Of a DNA stretch of 13,238 nucleotides, positions 1 through 6,214 are shown piece after piece. Position 1 is the stretch's first letter. The number at the start of each line of letters is the position of its first letter. Source of the stretch: Chitinophagaceae bacterium UBA3430 (GTDB lineage: Bacteria > Bacteroidota > Bacteroidia > Chitinophagales > Chitinophagaceae); contig DFST01000051.1 of NCBI GenBank assembly GCA_002378975.1, positions 1-13,238 on the forward strand. Reading direction: 5' to 3'. The notes under the pieces are model-generated. The model saw only the letters and a program-made list of their open reading frames with translations. It made no database searches and had not been told where the DNA came from. The position numbers were made by a program, and so were the translations under genes.

Positions 1-531
1 ACATTGGGTATTACTTCGAATCGGAAAGCGGATGTTGCCTGGACCTTTACCGATTCATCGGCCTCCCTGCCTTGGGCCAGTCAATCGCCGAAGCCCTTTT
101 TGATGAACGAATCAACTCGTTTTTCAAAATCGGATGTAGCGGTGCCGCTTAAAAAATGGAAAATGCAAACAGCCGTATCGGGCGGACCGGTACTGGTTCA
201 GGAAGGGAAAGAGCAAATAACTAATAACGAAGAATGGAAATTTGCCGGCAAAGCCATCGATGATCGTCATCCACGAACGGCCATGGGCTATACCGCTGAC
301 GGTAAACTGATCATCTTAGTTATTGAGGGTAGATTTCCCGGCAAGGCTGAAGGCACTACGCTGGCACAAACCGCCGAGATGCTGATCTCGTTAGGATGTG
401 TGGAAGGACTGAACCTCGATGGGGGAGGGAGCAGTTGTATGTTGGTTAACGGCAAACAAACCATTCGCCCGTCAGACAAAGAAGGACAACGCGCCATACC
501 CGGCATTTTCTACATCGGGAAGAAAAACTGA
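1..531 (+). CDS. Phosphodiester glycosidase (NAGPA-like) domain protein, C-terminal part
   Basis: The reading frame is open from the first base and ends with TGA at 529-531, so the gene is cut by the window edge and the true start is upstream. About 176 residues are visible. They match the C-terminal half of the NAGPA family (phosphodiester glycosidase, Pfam PF09992), named after the mammalian enzyme that removes GlcNAc from GlcNAc-1-phospho-mannose. The recognisable blocks are AVSGGPVLVQEGK, then HPRTAMGY followed by a beta-strand pair with VIEGR, then LNLDGGGSSCMLVNGK near the end. The Asp-Gly-Gly-Gly-Ser-Ser block is the family hallmark. Bacterial members are usually exported and thought to act on phosphodiester-linked sugars of the envelope, but most are uncharacterised. 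Any signal peptide would lie outside the window. The next gene is convergent, so it is unlikely to share an operon with this one. Family assignment is firm; the substrate is unknown. Confidence 0.85.
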   Translation, partial: TLGITSNRKADVAWTFTDSSASLPWASQSPKPFLMNESTRFSKSDVAVPLKKWKMQTAVSGGPVLVQEGKEQITNNEEWKFAGKAIDDRHPRTAMGYTADGKLIILVIEGRFPGKAEGTTLAQTAEMLISLGCVEGLNLDGGGSSCMLVNGKQTIRPSDKEGQRAIPGIFYIGKKN

Positions 532-1488
532 TCAAGATTCCCAGATCAAGGCACTGGCGCCCAGGATCGCGGCATCGGCCTCTTTCAGTTCACTAAACAT
601 AAGCTTGACCTTATTCTTGAATACCTGCACCAGATTGGCTTCCATTGCCTGGCGGGTCGGATTTAGCAGCATATCGCCTGCTTTGGTTACGCCGCCAAAC
701 AAGACGATGGCCTCCGGGGAGGAGAACATGATGAAATTGGCCAGGGCTTCTCCAAGTAATTGTCCAGTGAATTCGAAAATCTCCTGCGCAATTTTATCTC
801 CTTTAACCGCCGCATCATAAACGACTTGGCTGGTAATGTCTTCGGATTTATATGTTCGCATCAGGCTCGGGGTTTCCGGATGCTGAGTCAACATTTCCAA
901 GGCGGTTTCGCGCATTCCTGTAGCGGAGGCATAGGCCTCCAATGACCCATGAATGCCGGTTCCTTTGTGCACCCGACCACCCGGACGGATGATGGTATGC
1001 CCCAATTCACCCGCAAATCCATCATGGCCCAGTACAATTTTGCCATCGATTACGATCCCGCTTCCAACGCCAGTGCCCAGCGTGATGGTGATGAAATGTT
1101 TCATCCCTCGGGCGGCTCCGTACATCATTTCACCCATCGCAGCGGCATTGGCATCGTTGGTGAGCTTCACCCGCATCCCAAAACGGGTTGCCATCATACT
1201 GGCAAAAGGAATGATGCCTTGCCATTTGAGGTTGGCTGCGTACTCGATGTTGCCGGTATAATAATTCCCGTTGGGCGCGCCAACACCGATGCCAGCAAAT
1301 TTATCGATCCCGCCTGCGCGGTCGATCATGGGACGTATTTTCTCGTAGAGGTCTTCGATGTACTCCTGCACACTTTCATGCGCATTGGTCAATGTACGAT
1401 CCTGCTCCAAGATGTGGCCATTGCGGTCTACCACTCCGAATTTGGTGTTGGTACCGCCGATGTCAATGCCGATTGCGTAGTCTTCCAT
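532..1488 (-). CDS. ROK-family sugar kinase (probable glucokinase)
   Basis: This 318-residue protein has the length of a ROK glucokinase or N-acetylhexosamine kinase, which transfers phosphate from ATP to a hexose in the cytoplasm. The N-terminal phosphate loop is IGIDIGGTNTKFGVVD (residues 6-21). GVGAPNG is at 68-74, and the catalytic aspartate is D112 in LTNDANAAAMGE. A second phosphate-binding stretch, TLGTGVGSG, lies at 136-144. The sugar-contacting ELGH (161-164) and the LEAYASATG stretch (183-191) follow. The normal ROK zinc site with three cysteines after that histidine is absent: residues 172-182 read RVHKGTGIHGS, and the whole protein contains no cysteine. Despite this, all ATP and sugar residues I can identify remain, so it is probably active. 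It starts 36 bases after the sugar permease stop and is probably co-transcribed with it, which suggests phosphorylation of the imported hexose. Glucose is the likeliest substrate; other hexoses are possible. The ATG is preceded by AGGGA about 8 bases upstream, a weak ribosome site. Confidence 0.9.
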   Translation of the reverse strand: MEDYAIGIDIGGTNTKFGVVDRNGHILEQDRTLTNAHESVQEYIEDLYEKIRPMIDRAGGIDKFAGIGVGAPNGNYYTGNIEYAANLKWQGIIPFASMMATRFGMRVKLTNDANAAAMGEMMYGAARGMKHFITITLGTGVGSGIVIDGKIVLGHDGFAGELGHTIIRPGGRVHKGTGIHGSLEAYASATGMRETALEMLTQHPETPSLMRTYKSEDITSQVVYDAAVKGDKIAQEIFEFTGQLLGEALANFIMFSSPEAIVLFGGVTKAGDMLLNPTRQAMEANLVQVFKNKVKLMFSELKEADAAILGASALIWES

Positions 1489-1524
1489 GATGTTGATCCC
1501 TGATGAAATGATAGTTGTATTTAA

Positions 1525-3333
1525 TTAATGACCGCCACCGGTTGAGGCCGATTCATAATTGATGCCTTGTTTGCTCAAAATGCCTTTAACCAAGTAGGCG
1601 AACAGGGCCAGATAGGCAAAACAAAGGATGGCGATGAAGAAAGAATGGTGAATGCCTACCACGTCGGCCAGTTTTCCTTGTACCGGGGGAATGATGGCAC
1701 CACCCAGGATCATCATGATCAAGAAGGCGGAGCCTTGGGTGGTATACTTACCCAAACCGGCAACGGAGAGCGAAAAGATCGAAGGCCACATAATGGAGCA
1801 AGCGAGTCCACCACTGAGGAACGCATAGATCGCGATCTTTCCGGTGGTAAGGATACCAATGGTCATGGCGACCACTCCAAAAAGACTGAATAACAATAAG
1901 GTTCTGGCAGGATTGTTTCGGCTAAGGAAGAAAGTTCCAATCTGTAGCAGTACACATACAATGTACCAATACAGGATTTCGATGTTGTGTCCGGCTAATT
2001 TGGTCAGCAGCAGTACAACACCAAAGGCCACTAACGGAGTTATGAAGGTGAAAAGACGCTTGCGGCTTTCGCTTAGATTGAAAGCTCCTACAGCGCCAGC
2101 CCAACGACCGATCATCAAACTGCCCCAGTACATCGCCACAAAGGGGGCGATCTCAGATGATTTATATCCTCCGAATTCAGCTTGTTTGAGCAATTCACCC
2201 AGGTTACTGCCAATGGCAACTTCCACACCCACATAAACGAAGATGCCCAGCATGCCCAGCACCAATTGAGGGTACTGCATGGCGCCCCATCCTTCTTTTT
2301 TTTTGGAAGCGATTTTGTTGCAAAGCGGAAGACCAATTACGATAACGGCCAAGGCCAGCAACAGCCACATCAGGCGTTGGCGTTCCATGGGGCCTTTGAT
2401 CGCACCGATCTCGTCCGACTTAGCCTGAAAGGTTTTTTTAATGTCTTCGATTTGAGCATAGGTGGCCGTGCGTACCTCGCCGGTCTGTTTGAGTGCATCA
2501 CACTCCAATTGGCTGATCTTGCCCTTCTCAACAGCGATAGTCGATTCGATTTGTTCGATCTTTTTTACGCCTTCTGAGCGGTAGGAGGAGAACACCGGGA
2601 TGAAGGTGATGATCAATAAACCAGTGATCACCAGCATGGCACTGAATGCTCGTCCGGCTTTCTCCGGTTTTTCCGAGTTGATGCCCGCCGGGACTTTTTT
2701 ACTGGTGCCAAATAAAGTAGCAGCAGCAATAAATAAGATTCCAACAAAAATATACAGTCCAATTACTTTACTCAACGGCAGGTTTTGGATCTCGTAATCG
2801 CACACAGAACTAGCACTTCCAAATAAAGCGAGGGCAACCACGAGTGGCCCGATGGTCGTTCCCAAGGAGTTCACGCCGCCACCCAGATTTACTCGGGTGT
2901 CACCGGTTGAGGGATCACCTAGCGAAATGGCGAATGGTTGAGCACTGGTTTGTTGCAACGAAAACCCAAGGGCTACGATGAACAAGCCGATCAGCATGCC
3001 AGTGAAGGTGTTGCCGTTCACGGCCATGATCATAGCGGCTGCACCCAGTGAAGAAAACAACAAGCCATAGATGATGCTTTTCTTATACCCCCATTTGCCG
3101 ACCAGGTCTTGTCCGCCGAAAATGCCATAGGCAAACAAGAACAACGCCCCGATGTAATAGGCCAGATAAAAGGCAAAGTCAATCAATTGACTTTGGAACT
3201 GATCGAGGTGGAAGTAATTCTTACAGAAAGGGATGAATACGGAGTTTCCGGCGGCAATAAATCCCCAGAAAAAAAATACAGTGACTAGGGTGCTGAGTGC
3301 GCCGTAGTTGGTTGGTTGTTTTGGTTGACTCAT
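1525..3333 (-). CDS. FHS-type sugar MFS transporter (FucP/GlcP-like) with large insertions
   Basis: This 602-residue inner-membrane symporter belongs to the fucose/glucose/galactose permease branch of the major facilitator superfamily. Family marks are the N-terminal FFFWGF (residues 20-25), Q130-T-S-A-Q-P-F in helix 4, CSIMWPSIFSLSVAGLGKYT (512-531), and GGAIIPPVQGKLAD (544-557). The expected role is proton-coupled hexose uptake. Relatives are usually about 400-450 residues; this one carries an insert of about 140 residues (211-350) in the central loop, made of a hydrophobic segment (229-249), a charged probable coiled coil (254-315) and a second hydrophobic segment (320-337). Two further hydrophobic stretches (450-470, 476-496) lie between the expected helices 9 and 10, giving roughly 16 segments. 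I chose the ATG at 3333; an in-frame ATG 69 bases upstream would add 23 residues before the conserved start of helix 1 and reach into the divergent promoter region. The kinase gene follows 36 bases downstream. Specific sugar is not decided by sequence. Confidence 0.88.
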   Translation of the reverse strand: MSQPKQPTNYGALSTLVTVFFFWGFIAAGNSVFIPFCKNYFHLDQFQSQLIDFAFYLAYYIGALFLFAYGIFGGQDLVGKWGYKKSIIYGLLFSSLGAAAMIMAVNGNTFTGMLIGLFIVALGFSLQQTSAQPFAISLGDPSTGDTRVNLGGGVNSLGTTIGPLVVALALFGSASSVCDYEIQNLPLSKVIGLYIFVGILFIAAATLFGTSKKVPAGINSEKPEKAGRAFSAMLVITGLLIITFIPVFSSYRSEGVKKIEQIESTIAVEKGKISQLECDALKQTGEVRTATYAQIEDIKKTFQAKSDEIGAIKGPMERQRLMWLLLALAVIVIGLPLCNKIASKKKEGWGAMQYPQLVLGMLGIFVYVGVEVAIGSNLGELLKQAEFGGYKSSEIAPFVAMYWGSLMIGRWAGAVGAFNLSESRKRLFTFITPLVAFGVVLLLTKLAGHNIEILYWYIVCVLLQIGTFFLSRNNPARTLLLFSLFGVVAMTIGILTTGKIAIYAFLSGGLACSIMWPSIFSLSVAGLGKYTTQGSAFLIMMILGGAIIPPVQGKLADVVGIHHSFFIAILCFAYLALFAYLVKGILSKQGINYESASTGGGH

Positions 3334-3436
3334 GAAGCGGTCGTTTAGTTTGTGCCCGAACAAAATAGGAAAAAAACATAAAGGAACTATAGACCTCCTC
3401 ATATTCCTCTCATTTATCTATATTTATCCACATCAG
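3334..3436. promoter_or_regulatory. Divergent promoter region between the sugar-uptake genes and glgA
   Basis: These 103 bases separate the divergent starts of the sugar permease (ATG at 3333, - strand) and glgA (ATG at 3437, + strand), so promoters for both directions must lie here or overlap the coding ends. The stretch is A/T-rich with an A7 run (near 3371-3377). TATATTTA at 3419-3426 on the + strand fits seven of eight positions of the Bacteroidota -7 element TAnnTTTG, but it sits only about 10 bases from the glgA ATG and has no clear TTG partner at the usual distance. On the - strand TATTTTG (3361-3367) resembles a -7 element one base short. I see no convincing operator palindrome. That promoters are here is a firm inference from layout; the exact elements are uncertain. 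Confidence 0.5.
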
Positions 3437-4858
3437 ATGAAAATCCTACACGTATCCGCGGAGTGTTATCCGATGGCCAAGGCCGGCGGCCTAGGCGATG
3501 TAGTGGGTGCCTTACCGAAATATCAGCAACGAGCCGGGCATGTGGCACAGGTGGTTGTGCCCATGTATCGAACGCCCTATCTGTATAAAAAAGAATGGGA
3601 GTTGGTGCATCAAGGGCGTCAACAGCTGGGAACCTACCAATTTTCTTATAGTGTCATACGGGAGAAATCCCGCGAACTCGGGTTTGATCTTTATTTGGTT
3701 GACATCAATGGATTGCTGGATCGCCCAAAAGTTTACGGTTACGAAGACGATCCGCAACGTTTCATTGCGTTTCAATTATCGGTCATGGATTGGGTCTGTC
3801 ATTGGACGCATCGACCCGATGTGATCCATGTGCACGATCATCACACCGGCCTGATCCCTTTTTTCATGCGGTATGCGTATCCGTTTCGGGATAAATTGCA
3901 AGGCGTTCCTTCCGTCTTTACCATTCACAACGCACAATATCAAGGTTGGATTGATTGGCAACACCGGGATTGGTTGCCCCCATACGACGAATGGAAATCC
4001 GGTTTGATTGAATGGGCCGGGCAGATCAATCCACTAGCCGCCGCTGTTAAATCGGCTTGGAAGGTGACCACAGTCAGTTACAGTTATCTGGAAGAACTCA
4101 GACATTCAGCCAACGGCATGGAGAAACTGTTTGAATATGAGCGCGGTAAATGCAGTGGAATTCTCAATGGGATCGATGCAGCGGTATGGGATCCAAGCAC
4201 CGATCCACTCCTGGTCAAATCCTACGGGATCGATCAGCTAGCACCAGGCAAACAAGCCAATAAAGAGAGTTTGTGTCAGCAATTCGGATTGGATCCTCAA
4301 AAACCCCTTTTCACATTCATCGGACGGTTGGTGCATGAAAAGGCAGCCGATCTGCTGCCGGAGGTCATTCATCAATGCATGCATCATTTTGTCGATCGAA
4401 TGAGCTTGATTTTGCTAGGTTCCGGTGATTCTACATTGGAGTCAAACTTGCATCAATTGGCTCAGCAGTACACCGGCCGATTTGGTGCTTACATTGGTTA
4501 TTACGAGGAGTTGAGTCATCGTCTTTATGCAGGTGCTGATTTTTTACTGATGCCAAGTCGGGTGGAACCCTGCGGACTCAACCAGCTTTATGCCATGCGC
4601 TATGGAACGGTTCCCTTGGTACGCAATACGGGAGGCTTGCGGGATACGGTCGTCGATATGGGCGAGTGGCAGGGATTCGGTATTCGTTTTGATCAAGCCT
4701 CCGTGGAGGATATCGTATATTCGGTAGGACGGGCTTTGGACTTGTATGAGCAGAATCCCTCAAAGTTGCAAGGGATGCAACGGCACATCATGGGATTCGA
4801 TCATTCCTGGGATCGCTCCGCTGCTCAATATTTGGAACTTTATCAATCTATCCGATAA
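3437..4858 (+). CDS. glgA: Glycogen synthase (ADP-glucose, GT5 family)
   Basis: GlgA transfers glucose from ADP-glucose to the non-reducing end of an alpha-1,4-glucan in the cytoplasm. The 473-residue product is the usual size for bacterial GT5 synthases. The N-terminal domain opens with the nucleotide-sugar loop KAGGLGDVVGALPK (K15-G-G-L equivalent), followed by HVHDHHTGL (131-139) and FTIHNAQYQGW (161-171). The C-terminal Rossmann domain shows NGID (244-247), IGRLVHEK with R297 and K302 as the expected phosphate-binding pair, ILLGSGD (325-331), and SRVEPCGLNQLYAMRYGT (374-391) with E377 as the conserved acid. RNTGGLRDTV follows. The frame is open upstream to an ATG at 3332, but I chose 3437 because MKILHVSAECYPMAKAGG is the standard family N-terminus. 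The residue after K302 is alanine where GT5 enzymes usually have glycine. glgC begins 3 bases after the stop, so the two are almost certainly co-transcribed and probably translationally coupled. Confidence 0.95.
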   Translation: MKILHVSAECYPMAKAGGLGDVVGALPKYQQRAGHVAQVVVPMYRTPYLYKKEWELVHQGRQQLGTYQFSYSVIREKSRELGFDLYLVDINGLLDRPKVYGYEDDPQRFIAFQLSVMDWVCHWTHRPDVIHVHDHHTGLIPFFMRYAYPFRDKLQGVPSVFTIHNAQYQGWIDWQHRDWLPPYDEWKSGLIEWAGQINPLAAAVKSAWKVTTVSYSYLEELRHSANGMEKLFEYERGKCSGILNGIDAAVWDPSTDPLLVKSYGIDQLAPGKQANKESLCQQFGLDPQKPLFTFIGRLVHEKAADLLPEVIHQCMHHFVDRMSLILLGSGDSTLESNLHQLAQQYTGRFGAYIGYYEELSHRLYAGADFLLMPSRVEPCGLNQLYAMRYGTVPLVRNTGGLRDTVVDMGEWQGFGIRFDQASVEDIVYSVGRALDLYEQNPSKLQGMQRHIMGFDHSWDRSAAQYLELYQSIR

Positions 4859-4861
4859 AAC

Positions 4862-6154
4862 ATGGCTATTCGTACCATTACCCATCCTACCGAGATCCTC
4901 TGCGTCATTTTGGGCGGTGGGGCTGGTTCTCGTTTATATCCATTGACCTCCAGCCGTTCAAAACCGGCTGTGCCCATCGCCGGTAAATATCGATTGGTAG
5001 ATATTCCGATCTCTAACTGTTTAAATAATGGGATTGGTCGGATGTTTGTCCTTACTCAATTCAATTCGGCTTCCCTCAACCGTCATATCAAAAACACCTA
5101 TCACTTTAGTGCGTTCAGTCGTGCATTCGTGGATATTTTGGCGGCTGAGCAAACGCCGGACAATCCCACCTGGTATCAGGGAACGGCCGATGCCGTGCGT
5201 CAAGGACTTCGTCACATTGAATCTTTTGAGAGTGAGTATGTGTTGATCTTATCCGGCGACCAGCTCTATCAAATGGATTTCGTGGAGATGCTGGAAAACC
5301 ACAAAAAATTAGGGGCTGAAATATCGGTTGCCACTATTCCAGTTGGAGATCGAGAAGCACCGGAGTTCGGTATCCTGAAAAGTCAGAAAGGGTTGATCAC
5401 GGCCTTCGTTGAAAAACCTAAAAAAGAATTGTTGCCGGATTGGCTCAGCGACACTGGACAGGAAATGAAGGCAGCCGGACGGAACTACCTGGCTTCGATG
5501 GGTATTTACATCTTCAACCGAAAATTACTGTTTGAATTGTTGCAACACGAGTTCTTACAGGCTACCGACTTCGGGAAAGAGATCATTCCGCAATCCATTC
5601 ATCAATACAAGGTGGCCAGCTATCAATACTCTGGCTACTGGACTGACATTGGTAACATCCATTCATTCTTCGAGGCGAATCTGGAACTGACCAAGGATCT
5701 CCCCGCCTTTGATCTTTTTGATAGTAACCGGACCATTTATACCCGTCCCCGTATGTTGCCGCCGGCCAAGATCAGTGGTACAACATTGGAAAAAGCGTTG
5801 GTGGCGGAAGGCTCCATCATTCATGCATCCCGGTTGGAGCATTCAGTCATCGGCATCCGGAGTCGGATTGGTCATGGAACCACCATCGTTAGCTCCTATC
5901 TGATGGGCAGCGATTATTACGAAACCCTGGAGGAGATCGAATCCGCCGCAAAAGATGGAACTCCGCCGCTGGGGGTAGGAGAGCGGTGTTATATCCATAA
6001 TGCGATTCTGGATAAGAATGTCCGAATTGGGAACGATGTACGCATAGATGGCGGATCGCACCTGGAAAATGCCGATCACGAACTGTATACCGTGAAGGAC
6101 GGGATCGTAGTGGTAAAAAAAGGGGCCATACTGCCTAGCGGATTTGTTATTTAG
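4862..6154 (+). CDS. glgC: Glucose-1-phosphate adenylyltransferase (ADP-glucose pyrophosphorylase)
   Basis: GlgC makes ADP-glucose and pyrophosphate from ATP and glucose-1-phosphate, the committed step of bacterial glycogen synthesis. In this 430-residue protein the nucleotidyltransferase domain has GGGAGSRLYPLT (18-29), the SKPAVPIAGKYRLVDIPISN block (33-52), the metal-binding aspartate D133 in SGDQLY, K185 in FVEKPKK for glucose-1-phosphate, and YWTDIGNIHSFFEANLEL (259-276). A left-handed beta-helix domain occupies about 310-430. FNSASLNRHI at 67-76, DYYET at 351-355, the RCYIHNAILDKNVRIG stretch and the ending DGIVVVKKGAILPSGFVI resemble cyanobacterial and plant enzymes rather than E. coli GlgC. 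In those enzymes a lysine in the C-terminal tail binds the activator 3-phosphoglycerate; K419 or K420 occupies that place here. Whether it is regulated in that way is an inference. It lies 3 bases after glgA and 60 bases before the permease gene. Confidence 0.95.
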   Translation: MAIRTITHPTEILCVILGGGAGSRLYPLTSSRSKPAVPIAGKYRLVDIPISNCLNNGIGRMFVLTQFNSASLNRHIKNTYHFSAFSRAFVDILAAEQTPDNPTWYQGTADAVRQGLRHIESFESEYVLILSGDQLYQMDFVEMLENHKKLGAEISVATIPVGDREAPEFGILKSQKGLITAFVEKPKKELLPDWLSDTGQEMKAAGRNYLASMGIYIFNRKLLFELLQHEFLQATDFGKEIIPQSIHQYKVASYQYSGYWTDIGNIHSFFEANLELTKDLPAFDLFDSNRTIYTRPRMLPPAKISGTTLEKALVAEGSIIHASRLEHSVIGIRSRIGHGTTIVSSYLMGSDYYETLEEIESAAKDGTPPLGVGERCYIHNAILDKNVRIGNDVRIDGGSHLENADHELYTVKDGIVVVKKGAILPSGFVI

Positions 6155-6214
6155 TCGTTTTGTTCATCGTGTAGCGAATACATATTCTTACTATCTTGGG
6201 GCAAATCGATTGCT
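6155..6214 (+). promoter_or_regulatory. glgC-permease intergenic spacer, possible weak internal promoter
   Basis: This 60-base gap is the largest within the five-gene glg block. TATCTTGG at about 6192-6199 fits seven of eight positions of the Bacteroidota -7 element TAnnTTTG. A TTTTG lies at about 6158-6162, but the spacing of about 29 bases is longer than the usual 17-23, so the match is weak. There is no hairpin followed by a T run, so nothing suggests that transcription stops here. Read-through from glgC is the simplest model, with an internal promoter possible. Confidence 0.2.

Noticed and set aside
949..1503. Long open frame of 184 codons on the + strand opposite the ROK kinase
   Set aside because: It lies antisense to a gene with clear catalytic motifs, its translation shows no recognisable family, and it is best explained as a codon-bias shadow.
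1489..1524. Possible regulatory element between the permease and kinase genes
   Set aside because: The 36 bases hold a short A/T-rich leader and a weak AGGGA site only; no hairpin or promoter pattern is convincing.
2296..2304. Run of nine T (A9 in the permease coding strand), possible slippage or phase-variation site
   Set aside because: It encodes a lysine triplet in a charged loop, the frame is intact on both sides, and nothing suggests a functional alternative frame. A single A9 tract is weak evidence.
3331..3334. CATG carrying start codons for both strands (permease on -, an extended glgA on +)
   Set aside because: The longer glgA start adds 35 residues with no family match, before the standard N-terminus at 3437, and overlaps the divergent promoter region.
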